A stretch of 41,517 nt of DNA from contig CAMVLL010000009.1 of assembly GCA_947168315.1 (NCBI GenBank), positions 1 to 41,517 on the forward strand, given 5' to 3'. Shown piece after piece: positions 1 to 8,527 of the stretch. The notes under the pieces are model-generated. The model saw only the letters and a program-made list of their open reading frames with translations. It searched no databases and had not been told where the DNA came from. The stretch's first letter is position 1. Every line of letters begins with the position of its first letter. Both the position numbers and the translations under genes were made by a program. This stretch comes from an uncultured Bacteroidota bacterium (GTDB lineage: Bacteria > Bacteroidota > Bacteroidia > Bacteroidales > Bacteroidaceae).

Positions 1-1
1 G

Positions 2-58
2 GAAGTGAACGACTTCCTTAGAGGTTTCCGTGCTGACGGCTCGATGAAGGTACAATAA
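2..58 (+). CDS. 3' end of an unidentified protein (partial)
   Basis: The window opens inside a reading frame that runs 18 codons to a TAA at 56-58 (ends ...RADGSMKVQ). The body of the gene lies outside the window. I do not recognise the family from this short C-terminus. A hairpin just after the stop fits the end of a transcription unit. Confidence 0.55.
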   Translation, partial: EVNDFLRGFRADGSMKVQ

Positions 59-62
59 AAGA

Positions 63-90
63 CGGAGGGCCATCACTGGTGCTCCGCCCT
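63..90 (+). terminator. Probable terminator of the upstream partial gene
   Basis: CGGAG (63-67) pairs with CTCCG (82-86), and CCA (70-72) with TGG (77-79) inside it, with one mismatch and one wobble between. It is followed by a short, weak T-rich stretch. It lies 4 nt after the stop codon. Confidence 0.4.
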
Positions 91-448
91 ATTTAAAAGT
101 CTCTGCATCATTAGTCATTTAGACTTTCCATAGTGGTATGAGATTTTTCTCTTAACTCTGAGATTGTTAGTTTATTCTTCATTTATATAAACCCGTTTTT
201 TCTTGAAATACGGCTTTTTATTTCGTTAAAAGTTCTTAAATGCCTATTTATTATCTTAGCCATCCAAATATGTAGAACTAAGTCTGCAAAAGTTCACTTA
301 AAAAAATGCGAGTCCAGAAAATATGTCTCAATGAAGGTACTGACATTTGGATTTCTTTTGCTACAACGAAAAAATATTTGGAATAGACATTTCTAATTTG
401 GTAGAAGATGCTTATTTTTACATCCGTATTCTTTCTGAAAAAGAAGGT
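87..448. other. Intergenic stretch with no recognised gene
   Basis: About 360 bases of A+T-rich sequence. An in-frame ATG at 347 would extend the next gene by 34 codons, but that extension looks non-coding because the signal peptide starts at 449. Several TTTG and TAATTTG strings occur, but none gives a clean -33/-7 pair. I see no tRNA, riboswitch or strong hairpin here. Confidence 0.5.
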
Positions 449-1444
449 ATGAAAGGGATAAGAAGATTACATATTCTCGCTACGTTAACGGTTTTATTGT
501 GCATCGTTTTTACTAATGATGTAGAAGGGCAGAACCTCTGGCAAAAGTTGAAAGAGAGTGATAGTCTGATGACATCACGTTATCGTAATAGTAATATTGA
601 TACAACATATATCAGGCGCCCAAATACGAAATGGACAGTAAAGGGACGCCTCAATATATCCGGAGCAAGACTGCTGATGGAAGGTGTTCAAAGAGACATA
701 GCGTTCAAGTCACGGATGAAAGCTGATTATAAGTCAACGCTCAGTATGGGCGTGAGCTATCTTGGAGTGACATTAAGTTTTGCTTTGAATCCAGCTAAAC
801 TATTAGGCAAATACAATGACTTTGAGTTTAACCTCAACTCGTACAGCAACCGCTGGGGGTTTGATATTATCTATCAGAATGCCCATAACTTTACAGGGTG
901 GCATGAGACTAAAGGACAGCCGCGCATAGACTTACCTGCCGAAGTATTGTCGTTAAGGTCGCTGAATTTGAATGGATACTATGCTTTCAATTATCGTCGT
1001 TTTTCTTATCCTGCCGCTTTTTCGCAGACTTATATCCAACGACGTTCTTCAGGAAGTTTCTTGTTGGGCCTTTCATTGCAGGGACAACAGGCTGAGTCCA
1101 AGGAGTTCTATGAATCCAAACTCAATTCTACCAACATTGGCATTGGTGCAGGCTACGGCTATAACTGGGTCCCTAATCGTCGTTGGCTTATTCATGTTTC
1201 TACTTTGCCTACGCTTATCGTCTATAGTAAAACTTTGCTCAGGGTAAGTGAAGACCGTGTACCGTTCGACTATCACTTTCCTGAGATTATCGTAATTGCC
1301 CGTGGAGCCATTATCCGACAAATCCACAATATGTTTGCGGGATTGACGATGGTGTACAATTTTACGAGTATCGGTGGTCGTGACCAATTGCTTGTTGATA
1401 ACGGTAAGTGGCGTGCCCGACTTATTTTTGGTTATAGATTCTAA
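449..1444 (+). CDS. DUF4421-type outer-membrane protein
   Basis: A 331-residue protein of unknown function that most resembles the Bacteroidales DUF4421 family (recognised from sequence style, not by search). The start at 449 is preferred over the in-frame ATG at 347 because it gives a typical signal peptide: MKGIRR, a hydrophobic stretch, then VEG/Q. The mature part has many short alternating aromatic and polar stretches (YAFNYRRFSYP, GIGAGYGYNW, MVYNFTSIGG) and ends in aromatic F-G-Y-R-F, as in outer-membrane beta-barrels that end in a C-terminal Phe. AGAAGG precedes the start closely. The gene converges on hemW with only 7 bases between stop codons and no terminator, so transcripts may overlap. 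The exact role is unknown. Confidence 0.75.
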   Translation: MKGIRRLHILATLTVLLCIVFTNDVEGQNLWQKLKESDSLMTSRYRNSNIDTTYIRRPNTKWTVKGRLNISGARLLMEGVQRDIAFKSRMKADYKSTLSMGVSYLGVTLSFALNPAKLLGKYNDFEFNLNSYSNRWGFDIIYQNAHNFTGWHETKGQPRIDLPAEVLSLRSLNLNGYYAFNYRRFSYPAAFSQTYIQRRSSGSFLLGLSLQGQQAESKEFYESKLNSTNIGIGAGYGYNWVPNRRWLIHVSTLPTLIVYSKTLLRVSEDRVPFDYHFPEIIVIARGAIIRQIHNMFAGLTMVYNFTSIGGRDQLLVDNGKWRARLIFGYRF

Positions 1445-1451
1445 AAAAAGA

Positions 1452-2585
1452 TTATACCCAAAGTAAGTCACTCATAATTCCATCCGAGATAAATATACCA
1501 TCTTTAGACAGTCGGAGAGTGTCATCCTCTTGAATTAGAGTCCCTTGATGAATATGAGGGGTAGCCAACTTCTGGCAGTATGTATATAGTTCCTCTCCAA
1601 AGAGTTTTTTTAGCTCAGACAATGAAATACCCCATCGGGTGCGGACACGTGTGATAATGTAGTCATTATAACGAGTATACAAGTCTAGTTCTTCTTTCTC
1701 GAAGATTGGTCTATTGGTTTGTATCCCTTTAATATATTGTTCGAGTGAAGACACATTCCACTGACGGGAAAGGCCATCATAAGAATGAGCTGCAGCACCA
1801 CATCCTAAGTATCGTTTTCCCTTCCAATAACTGGAATTATGACGTGATTCATGATTAGGTAAGGCGAAGTTGGAAATCTCATAATGCTCATATCCGACTT
1901 TCTGAAGTTTTTCCATCAGCATTTTGAAAAATAAAACGCTTGTCGATTCATCCACTTCGTGAACCTCCTTTTGTTCGCGAAGTTTCCACAGCGGAGTTTC
2001 TTCCTCATAGATAAGATGATAGGCTGAGATATGTTCTGGTCGTAGACTGATGGCTTCTGCTAAGTCGTGTTCCCAGATATCAGATGTCTCATCGGGAAGG
2101 CCATACATCAGGTCAATACTGATATTCTTGAATCCGGCTGCCCTACAATTCTTGAAAGCCTGAATAGCTTGCTGAGCCGTATGCCTGCGTTGTAATCGTT
2201 GCAGCAAAGGGTCATGGAATGTTTGGATTCCCATACTGATCCGATTGAAAGGAAGTGTTCGAAGCATTCGGATATATTCCTCAGAAAGATCGTCCGGATT
2301 GGCCTCAATGGTAATCTCTGCATCGGGTGCAACAGGGTATACCTTATATATATAGGTAAGCAAAAGATGGAGCGACTCATAGCTTAGTTGAGAAGGTGTG
2401 CCACCACCAAGGTAAATGGTCTCGACAGTTTCACCTTTCAGATAATCTTTACGCATATCCAACTCCTTACACACCGCTTCAACATAGGTCGTTTGCATCT
2501 CATTGTGAGTGGTAGAATAGAAGTCACAATAGATACATCTTCGTTTACAAAATGGAATATGGATATAGATGCCAGCCATAGTCAT
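1452..2585 (-). CDS. hemW: HemW-type radical SAM heme chaperone
   Basis: A 377-residue radical SAM protein of the HemN/HemW superfamily. The [4Fe-4S] motif is C13-RR-C17-IY-C20 followed by D-F. True coproporphyrinogen dehydrogenase HemN has a further Cys two residues on (CxxxCxxCxC). The Phe here points to HemW, a cytosolic chaperone that binds heme and passes it to haemoproteins. The GGGTPS motif (about 60-66), EANPDD (about 94) and ISMGIQTF (about 117) are typical of the family, and the C-terminal HemN accessory domain is complete. The length matches the usual ~375-380. A second Met at codon 3 could be the start. A TACTTTTG -7 element lies upstream at 2598-2605. It is annotated in many genomes as coproporphyrinogen III oxidase, probably wrongly. 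Confidence 0.93.
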   Translation of the reverse strand: MTMAGIYIHIPFCKRRCIYCDFYSTTHNEMQTTYVEAVCKELDMRKDYLKGETVETIYLGGGTPSQLSYESLHLLLTYIYKVYPVAPDAEITIEANPDDLSEEYIRMLRTLPFNRISMGIQTFHDPLLQRLQRRHTAQQAIQAFKNCRAAGFKNISIDLMYGLPDETSDIWEHDLAEAISLRPEHISAYHLIYEEETPLWKLREQKEVHEVDESTSVLFFKMLMEKLQKVGYEHYEISNFALPNHESRHNSSYWKGKRYLGCGAAAHSYDGLSRQWNVSSLEQYIKGIQTNRPIFEKEELDLYTRYNDYIITRVRTRWGISLSELKKLFGEELYTYCQKLATPHIHQGTLIQEDDTLRLSKDGIFISDGIMSDLLWV

Positions 2586-2597
2586 TAATTATGGTTT

Positions 2598-2605
2598 CAA
2601 AAGTA
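2598..2605 (-). promoter_or_regulatory. Bacteroidales -7 element for hemW
   Basis: Read on the minus strand this is TACTTTTG, a perfect match to TAnnTTTG, 12 nt before the hemW ATG. No clear TTTG -33 partner is seen at 19-21 nt. A short leader is implied. Confidence 0.5.
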
Positions 2606-2689
2606 GCAAAAAACATGGATATATAGTGCTTGAAAAAGGGGTGATTTTGCATTTCTGCTGTAAAACATAGATAAGTAACATAAAAAATC

Positions 2690-2720
2690 TTTGTGTATAT
2701 TAAGAATATTTACTAATTTG
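2690..2720 (+). promoter_or_regulatory. Candidate promoter of fusA2
   Basis: TTTG at 2690-2693 and CTAATTTG at 2713-2720 are spaced by 19 nt, the right distance for a Bacteroidales -33/-7 pair. The -7 lacks the leading TA in register, so it should be weak on its own. That fits a promoter needing an activator; in B. thetaiotaomicron the EF-G2 gene is activated by the carbon-starvation regulator Cur (recalled knowledge). The leader would be about 60 nt. Confidence 0.4.
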
Positions 2721-2787
2721 CACGCCGTTTTGAATGGGAGTACTATATCTTATTACAAATAGAGTATAAATTTTAAACAAAAATATC

Positions 2788-4944
2788 ATGAAGGTTTATC
2801 AAACAAATGAAATTAAAAACGTTGCCATTTTAGGTAACCATGGAGCTGGTAAGACCACCCTCACAGAGGCTTTACTCTTTGAGAGTGGCATTATAAAACG
2901 TCGTGGATCAGTTGATTCGAAAAATACAGTAAGTGATTATTTCCCAGTTGAGCAGGAATATGGTTATTCCGTTTTCTCAACAGTTTTTCATACTGAATGG
3001 AAGAATAAGAAGTTGAACTTTATCGACTGTCCGGGTAGTGATGACTTTGTTGGTGCTGCTGTTACTGCTTTGAACGTTACAGATTCTGCAGTTATCTTGA
3101 TTAATGGACAATATGGTCCTGAAGTTGGAACACAGAACCACTTCCGTCATACTGAGAACTTGAACAAACCGGTTGTTTTCGCTATTAACCAATTGGATAA
3201 CGATAAGTGTGATTTCGATCAGGTTATGGATCAACTGAGAACTAGCTACGGTGGTGCAGTTGTTCCTATTCAGTATCCGGTTCAGACTGGTCCTGAATTC
3301 CATGAAGTTATTGATATTCTGTTGATGAAGAAACTTTCATGGAAGTCAGAAGGTGGTGCTCCTACAATCGAAGATATTCCAGCATCTGAAATGGATAAGG
3401 CACAAGGTTTGCGCGACTCATTGGTTGAGTCAGCAGCAGAGCATGATGAATCTTTGATGGAGAAATTCTTTGATTCAGGTGAGTTGACTGAAAGTGAAGT
3501 ACACGAAGGTATCCGTAAGGGTTTGCTTTCTCGTGGTATGTTCCCTGTGATGTGCGTTTGTGGCAAAAAGTCAATGGGTATTCATCGCTTGATGGAATTC
3601 TTGGGTGAAGTCCTTCCTTCAGCTAATGAAGTTGAGCCGGTGAAGAATACAAAGGATGAACCAGTTAAGGTTGACGATAATGGTCCTACTTCTTTGTTCT
3701 TCTTCAAGACAGGTATCGAGCCTCATATTGGTGGCGTTCAGTATTTCAAAGTAATGAGCGGTACTATTAAGGAAGGTACAGATATGGAGAATGCAGACAG
3801 AGGTTCTAAGGAACGTGTTGCTCAGCTTTTTGCTTGTGCAGGTTCAAATCGTATCCCTGTATCTGAGATGCATGCTGGTGATATCGGTTGTACAGTTAAG
3901 CTGAAAGATGTTAAGACTGGTAATACCTTGAATGAAAGAGGTGCTGACAACAGTTTCAACTATATTAAATATCCTAACTCTAAGTATTCTCGTGCTATTA
4001 AACCAGAGAACGAGGCTGATATGGAGAAGATGATGACAGCTCTGAACAAGATGCGTGAAGAGGATCCGACATGGATCGTTGTTCAGTCTAAGGAGTTGCG
4101 TCAGACAATCGTTTATGGTCAGGGTGAATTCCACTTGCGTACTTTGAAATGGCGTCTGGAAAACAACGAAGGTCTTCCAGTTGTTTACAGCGAACCACGT
4201 ATCCCTTATCGTGAAACTATTACTAAGGCTGCTCGTGCAGACTATCGTCATAAGAAACAATCTGGTGGTGCTGGTCAGTTTGGTGAGGTTCACTTGATTG
4301 TTGAGCCTTATACTGAAGGTATGCCTGATCCATCTGTTTACAAATTCAATGGCCAGGAGTTCAAAATCACGATAAAAGGCAAGGAAGAAATTCCATTGGA
4401 GTGGGGTGGTAAGTTAATCTTCATCAATTCTGTTGTTGGTGGTGCTATCGATACTCGCTTCATGCCAGCTATCTTGAAGGGTATTATGGGACGTATGGAG
4501 CAAGGTCCTTTGACAGGTTCTTATGCTCGTGACGTTCGCGTTATCGTTTACGATGGTAAGATGCACCCGGTTGATTCAAACGAAATCTCATTCATGTTGG
4601 CAGGACGTAATGCCTTCAGTACTGCGTTCAAAAATGCAGGTCCGAAGATTTTGGAGCCTATCTACGATGTTGAGGTATTCGTTCCAAATGAATATATGGG
4701 TGATGTAATGAGTGATTTGCAAGGTCGTCGTGGCTTGATCATGGGTATGAGCAGTGATAAGGGCAATCAGAAGTTGGCTGCAAAGGTTCCTTTGAAGGAA
4801 ATGGCTAACTATTCTACATCATTGAGCTCACTGACTGGTGGTCGTGCTTCATTCGACATGAGCTTCTCTTCTTACGAACTTGTTCCGACAGATGTTCAGG
4901 AGAAGTTAATCAAGGAGTTCGAGGCAGAGCAAGAAGAAGAATAA
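2788..4944 (+). CDS. fusA2: EF-G2, translation elongation factor G paralog
   Basis: A full-length 718-residue EF-G-like protein with all domains: GTPase domain (about 10-290), domain II (about 305-390), and domains III-V ending in the EF-G C-terminal fold. The GTPase motifs are altered. G1 reads G16-NHGAGKTT. Switch I reads EQEYGYSV in place of EQERGITI. G3 reads D80-C-P-G-S84-D-D-F, so the catalytic His of DTPGHVDF is Ser. G4 is N134-Q-L-D instead of NKxD. This matches the Bacteroides EF-G paralog reported to support translation without GTP hydrolysis and to be needed for gut colonisation (recalled literature). The gene stands alone rather than in a str operon and ends at a strong terminator at 4968. 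Confidence 0.93.
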   Translation: MKVYQTNEIKNVAILGNHGAGKTTLTEALLFESGIIKRRGSVDSKNTVSDYFPVEQEYGYSVFSTVFHTEWKNKKLNFIDCPGSDDFVGAAVTALNVTDSAVILINGQYGPEVGTQNHFRHTENLNKPVVFAINQLDNDKCDFDQVMDQLRTSYGGAVVPIQYPVQTGPEFHEVIDILLMKKLSWKSEGGAPTIEDIPASEMDKAQGLRDSLVESAAEHDESLMEKFFDSGELTESEVHEGIRKGLLSRGMFPVMCVCGKKSMGIHRLMEFLGEVLPSANEVEPVKNTKDEPVKVDDNGPTSLFFFKTGIEPHIGGVQYFKVMSGTIKEGTDMENADRGSKERVAQLFACAGSNRIPVSEMHAGDIGCTVKLKDVKTGNTLNERGADNSFNYIKYPNSKYSRAIKPENEADMEKMMTALNKMREEDPTWIVVQSKELRQTIVYGQGEFHLRTLKWRLENNEGLPVVYSEPRIPYRETITKAARADYRHKKQSGGAGQFGEVHLIVEPYTEGMPDPSVYKFNGQEFKITIKGKEEIPLEWGGKLIFINSVVGGAIDTRFMPAILKGIMGRMEQGPLTGSYARDVRVIVYDGKMHPVDSNEISFMLAGRNAFSTAFKNAGPKILEPIYDVEVFVPNEYMGDVMSDLQGRRGLIMGMSSDKGNQKLAAKVPLKEMANYSTSLSSLTGGRASFDMSFSSYELVPTDVQEKLIKEFEAEQEEE

Positions 4945-4967
4945 TCTATTTATTCCTTATAAAAGAG

Positions 4968-4998
4968 AAGGAGTGCACAGAGATGTGTACTCCTTTTT
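4968..4998 (+). terminator. Rho-independent terminator after fusA2
   Basis: The 12-base arms AAGGAGTGCACA (4968-4979) and TGTGTACTCCTT (4984-4995) pair with one wobble around a GAGA loop, followed by a T run. It lies 24 nt after the stop. Confidence 0.88.
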
Positions 4999-5072
4999 AG
5001 TTAATATTTTATTAAGTTAATTTTTTATTTTGGTTAATATTGTCGAATTGAAGGGGATATTTTAAAGATTTA

Positions 5073-5104
5073 TTTGTAAAAAGTATGGTTGAAATTTAAC
5101 TTTG
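5073..5104 (+). promoter_or_regulatory. Canonical promoter of rprXY, close to the start codon
   Basis: TTTG (5073-5076) and TAACTTTG (5097-5104) with 20 nt between, a full match to the Bacteroidales consensus. Only four bases separate the -7 element from the rprX ATG at 5109, so the mRNA should be leaderless or nearly so. Confidence 0.75.
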
Positions 5105-5108
5105 TGGT

Positions 5109-6644
5109 ATGAAGAAGTCAATGATTTGGATATTAGGTGGTGTGATGGCATTCTCGTTCCTGATTTTGCTTTACTTACAGGTGAGCTATATCGAGGAAAT
5201 TATACGAATGCGTCAGGAACAGTTTAATGAGTCGGTCAAACGCAGTTTGGTACAGGCTTGCAAGAATATTGAGCTTGTTGAGACAAAGAAATATCTCGAG
5301 TCGGATGTCGAGGCTACTGAGCGTCGAAGAGCCGCATTCATGGACTCTATCTCAAATGATACGATGGTACATCGCAGATATGCGGTTACTACAACAAATG
5401 GATTGGGTGGCATCACTTCATTTGAGGTAAATATTAATCGTCGTTCAAACATCCCCAAGGCAATCATATCAACAGGAAAGAATATTCCTCAGACATCGAA
5501 AGCTTTGCAGGATATTTTAAAAGAACGATATGTGTATCAGCGTGCCATGCTTGATGAAGTGGTCTATAATATATTGTATACAGCCAGTGACAAGCCGCTT
5601 CGTCAACGTATCAATTTTAATCAGTTGGATGCGTTCCTGAAGTCGGAATTATTGAACAATGGAATTGATATTGCATATCATTATACGGTGACAGAACGTG
5701 ATGGTTCGTTGGTTTATCGTTGTCCGGATTATAAGGATGATGGAGCAAAACATACATACACACAGGAGATTTTCCGGAACGATCCACCGGCAAAGATGGG
5801 ATTGGTGAATGTACACTTCCCAGAGTTGAATAAATACATCTTCAGTTCTGTTAAGTTTATGTACCCGTCGCTCATTTTTACCTTGGTTTTGTTGGTGACC
5901 TTTATCTTTACCATTTATATCATCTTCCGCCAGAAGAAGTTGACTGAGATAAAGAACGACTTTATCAATAATATGACGCATGAGTTCAAGACACCAATCT
6001 CGACAATCTCGTTGGCCGCACAGATGTTACAGGATCCGAGTGTGGGTAAATCACCCGCGATGTTCCAACATATCTCTGGGGTTATCAACGATGAGACTAA
6101 ACGTCTGCGTTTCCAGGTAGAGAAAGTATTACAAATGTCCATGTTCGACCGTCAGAAAGCCGTTCTGAAGAAGAAGGATATGGATGCGAACAAGATGATA
6201 GAAGGTGTAGTGAACACCTTCACGCTGAAAGTTGAGAAGTATAATGGTAGCATTACAACCGATTTAGCTGCGGAGAATCCGTATGTCTTTGTTGATGAAA
6301 TGCACTTTACAAACGTGATCTTCAATTTATTGGATAATGCCGTGAAATATCGGAATCCTGATCGTGACTTGACATTGACAGTGCGGACTTGGAACGAGTC
6401 AAATAAACTCTTTATCTCTATTCAAGACAATGGAATAGGCATCAAAAAAGAGAATCTGAAGAAGATCTTTGATAAGTTCTATCGTGTTCACACTGGTAAT
6501 CTTCACGATGTGAAGGGCTTTGGTCTTGGATTGGCATATGTACATAAGATTATCCGTGATCATGACGGAAATATCCGAGCAGAGAGCGAATATGGAGTAG
6601 GAACAAAATTTATAATAACAATACCTTTATTAAAAAATGAATAA
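5109..6644 (+). CDS. rprX: Sensor histidine kinase RprX
   Basis: A 511-residue membrane sensor kinase. TM1 is at about 5-24, a periplasmic sensing region spans about 25-250, and TM2 is at about 252-273. A cytoplasmic HisKA domain has the phospho-acceptor H291 in NNMTHEFKTPIST, and the HATPase domain carries NLLDNAVKY (N box), DNGIGI (G1) and GFGLGL (G2). It matches RprX, first described in B. fragilis, in length and motif wording. It is followed after one base by its response regulator, so the two are co-translated. The signal it senses is not known from sequence. The promoter at 5073-5104 sits almost on the start codon. Confidence 0.92.
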   Translation: MKKSMIWILGGVMAFSFLILLYLQVSYIEEIIRMRQEQFNESVKRSLVQACKNIELVETKKYLESDVEATERRRAAFMDSISNDTMVHRRYAVTTTNGLGGITSFEVNINRRSNIPKAIISTGKNIPQTSKALQDILKERYVYQRAMLDEVVYNILYTASDKPLRQRINFNQLDAFLKSELLNNGIDIAYHYTVTERDGSLVYRCPDYKDDGAKHTYTQEIFRNDPPAKMGLVNVHFPELNKYIFSSVKFMYPSLIFTLVLLVTFIFTIYIIFRQKKLTEIKNDFINNMTHEFKTPISTISLAAQMLQDPSVGKSPAMFQHISGVINDETKRLRFQVEKVLQMSMFDRQKAVLKKKDMDANKMIEGVVNTFTLKVEKYNGSITTDLAAENPYVFVDEMHFTNVIFNLLDNAVKYRNPDRDLTLTVRTWNESNKLFISIQDNGIGIKKENLKKIFDKFYRVHTGNLHDVKGFGLGLAYVHKIIRDHDGNIRAESEYGVGTKFIITIPLLKNE

Positions 6645-6645
6645 T

Positions 6646-7344
6646 ATGGAAGACAAATTGCGTATTTTACTGTGCGAAGATGATGAAAATCTTGGCATGT
6701 TGTTGAGAGAGTATCTGCAAGCGAAGAACTACTCGGCTGACCTCTACCCAGATGGTGACGCCGGATTCAAAGCTTTCGTTAAGAACAAGTACGATTTGTG
6801 TATCTTGGATGTAATGATGCCTAAAAAGGACGGTTTTACGTTGGCTCAGGAAATACGTCAGTCAAATGCCGATATTCCTATTATCTTCTTGACAGCTAAG
6901 ACATTGAAGGAAGATATCTTGGAAGGATTTAAGATTGGTGCTGACGACTATATTACTAAGCCGTTCAGTATGGAAGAACTTACTTTCCGTATTGAAGCAA
7001 TCTTCCGCCGTGTTCGTGGCAAACGTACAAAGGAACGCAGCGTTTATCAAATTGGCAAGTTCGTATTTGATACGCAGAAACAATTACTCACCATCGGTGA
7101 TGAGAATATTAAGTTAACTACGAAGGAGTCAGAACTGTTGGCATTGCTTTGCGCTCATACAAATGAGATCCTTCAACGTGACTTTGCTTTGAAAACTATC
7201 TGGATTGATGATAATTATTTCAATGCAAGAAGCATGGATGTTTATATTACTAAGCTTCGTAAGCATTTGCGCGCTGACGAATCAGTAGAAATCATCAATA
7301 TCCACGGTAAGGGTTACAAGTTGATTGCTCCAGAAGCAGAATAA
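6646..7344 (+). CDS. rprY: OmpR-type response regulator RprY
   Basis: A 232-residue DNA-binding response regulator paired with RprX. The receiver domain has the acidic pair CEDDE, phospho-acceptor D55 in CILDVMMPKKDG, Thr in FLTAK and Lys in ITKPF. The C-terminal winged helix ends RSMDVYITKLRKHLR...GKGYKL, typical of the OmpR/PhoB class. Two starts are possible: ATG at 6637, overlapping rprX, or ATG at 6646, one base after the rprX stop. I chose 6646 because known RprY proteins begin with a short M-(D/E)-x-KLRILL leader. It is followed by a perfect 17-bp terminator. Confidence 0.93.
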   Translation: MEDKLRILLCEDDENLGMLLREYLQAKNYSADLYPDGDAGFKAFVKNKYDLCILDVMMPKKDGFTLAQEIRQSNADIPIIFLTAKTLKEDILEGFKIGADDYITKPFSMEELTFRIEAIFRRVRGKRTKERSVYQIGKFVFDTQKQLLTIGDENIKLTTKESELLALLCAHTNEILQRDFALKTIWIDDNYFNARSMDVYITKLRKHLRADESVEIINIHGKGYKLIAPEAE

Positions 7345-7364
7345 GAAAGGAAACTGATATCTAA

Positions 7365-7402
7365 AAATTAAGGTCCGAATCAAACGATTCGGACCTTAAT
7401 TT
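7365..7402. terminator. Bidirectional terminator, rprY / small membrane protein
   Basis: Perfect 17-bp arms (7365-7381 and 7386-7402, core GGTCCGAATC / GATTCGGACC) around a four-base loop. A and T runs flank it on the two sides, so it can serve both rprY and the convergent small gene at 7420. Confidence 0.92.
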
Positions 7403-7419
7403 ATTCCCTTGATAAAAGG

Positions 7420-7602
7420 TTAGTCGGTAATTCTCTTATTCATAATAATGTAAACGATGATACCAGCAATAATCAAGAAGATGCTACCACCCAATACACT
7501 ATTGTTGTTAACAGCACTGCTACCAGTTAAGAAAATCGCAATTAGGATAACTGCTCCGAGAACAACCATTATTAAACCTAAATTTTTCAGTAAGCCTTTC
7601 AT
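7420..7602 (-). CDS. Small two-helix membrane protein
   Basis: A 60-residue protein with two hydrophobic segments (about 7-27 and 36-54) joined by a short polar loop (TGSSAVNNNS) and a basic tail (MNKRITD). It starts with K-rich MKGLLKN. The stop lies just past a bidirectional terminator. The even hydrophobic pattern and the convergent terminator argue for a real gene. I do not recognise a function; similar short two-TM proteins are common in Bacteroidales. No exact -7 element is seen before it. Confidence 0.6.
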   Translation of the reverse strand: MKGLLKNLGLIMVVLGAVILIAIFLTGSSAVNNNSVLGGSIFLIIAGIIVYIIMNKRITD

Positions 7603-7835
7603 ACGTATGTTATTTTTTAATTATTATATTCTAGACTACAAATTAAAGCAATATTTTGTAATCAAGGAAATTATTTGAAGAAAAAAATAAGAAAAACCGA
7701 TTATTCTTTGATTAACTGAATGTGATTGAGTGGGATTAAATCTTCATTTTCGATTAAAATCTTTTATTCTTGGCCTTATTAGGAAAGGGAAAGGACAAAA
7801 AGGCTATTGAAATAAAATTTTTTAGTTGGAAAATA

Positions 7836-7866
7836 TTTGTAGATTAGTTGAAAAGCAGTATCTTTG
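7836..7866 (+). promoter_or_regulatory. Promoter of the rpsF operon
   Basis: TTTG (7836-7839), a 19-nt spacer and TATCTTTG (7859-7866), an exact match to the Bacteroidales consensus. The leader to the rpsF ATG is about 37 nt and A+T-rich, with no visible S6:S18-binding hairpin. Confidence 0.85.
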
Positions 7867-7909
7867 CGGTCGCAAAATTATTTTTAATAACAAATTTATA
7901 TTATTTATT

Positions 7910-8251
7910 ATGAACCAATACGAAACCGTTTTCATTATGACTCCCGTTTTGTCTGATGAACAGATGAAGGAGACGGTAGAAAAATTCAAAGGTATTCTTA
8001 CTGCTGAAGGAGCAGAGATTATCAATGAAGAGAACTGGGGCTTGAAGAAATTAGCCTATCCAATTGAGAAAAAGACGACTGGTTTTTATCAGTTGATCGA
8101 GTTTAAGGCAAATCCTGCTTCAATTGAGAAGTTAGACGTTGCTTATCGTCGTGACGAACGCATTATTCGTTACTTGACAGTACGTATGGAGAAATATGCT
8201 GCAGAATATGCTGCTAAGAGAAGAAGTTTAAAACAAAATAAGGAGGCATAA
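7910..8251 (+). CDS. rpsF: 30S ribosomal protein S6
   Basis: 113 residues beginning [18 protein letters not shown], the typical S6 start. S6 binds 16S rRNA with S18 in the platform of the small subunit. The frame can be read upstream to 7826, but that would start within the promoter region, so 7910 is the true start. The NWG motif, the [11 protein letters not shown] stretch and the basic C-terminal tail are standard. It is first in an rpsF-rpsR-rplI operon. Confidence 0.96.
   Translation: MNQYETVFIMTPVLSDEQMKETVEKFKGILTAEGAEIINEENWGLKKLAYPIEKKTTGFYQLIEFKANPASIEKLDVAYRRDERIIRYLTVRMEKYAAEYAAKRRSLKQNKEA
8240..8246 (+). promoter_or_regulatory. Strong Shine-Dalgarno before rpsR
   Basis: AAGGAGG ends 7 nt before the rpsR ATG, inside the last codons of rpsF. 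Most Bacteroidales genes lack such a site, so this one is notable and fixes the start. Confidence 0.8.
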
Positions 8252-8253
8252 TT

Positions 8254-8523
8254 ATGGCACAGGTACAATCAGAAATCAGATATTTAACTCCGCCTTCAGT
8301 AGATATTAAGAAGAAGAAGTATTGCCGTTTCAAAAAGAATGGTATTAAGTATATCGATTATAAAGATCCTGAATTCTTGAAGAAATTCTTGAATGAGCAG
8401 GGTAAGATCCTTCCACGCCGTATCACTGGTACATCTTTGAAGTATCAACGCCGTGTAGCTACAGCTGTAAAGAGAGCTCGTCATTTAGCATTGCTCCCAT
8501 TTGTAACTGATATGTTGAAATAA
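8254..8523 (+). CDS. rpsR: 30S ribosomal protein S18
   Basis: 89 residues. It has the S18 hallmarks [19 protein letters not shown] and [32 protein letters not shown]18 forms a heterodimer with S6 on the small subunit. It starts two bases after rpsF, with a strong AAGGAGG at 8240-8246, and is followed by rplI in the same operon. Confidence 0.97.
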   Translation: MAQVQSEIRYLTPPSVDIKKKKYCRFKKNGIKYIDYKDPEFLKKFLNEQGKILPRRITGTSLKYQRRVATAVKRARHLALLPFVTDMLK

Positions 8524-8527
8524 TTAG

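Noticed and set aside
347-448. Longer start for the DUF4421 gene
   Set aside because: The extra 34 residues would place the signal peptide inside the protein.
7867-7909. S6:S18-binding leader in the rpsF mRNA
   Set aside because: The leader is only about 37 nt with no stem to hold the usual CCG loop.
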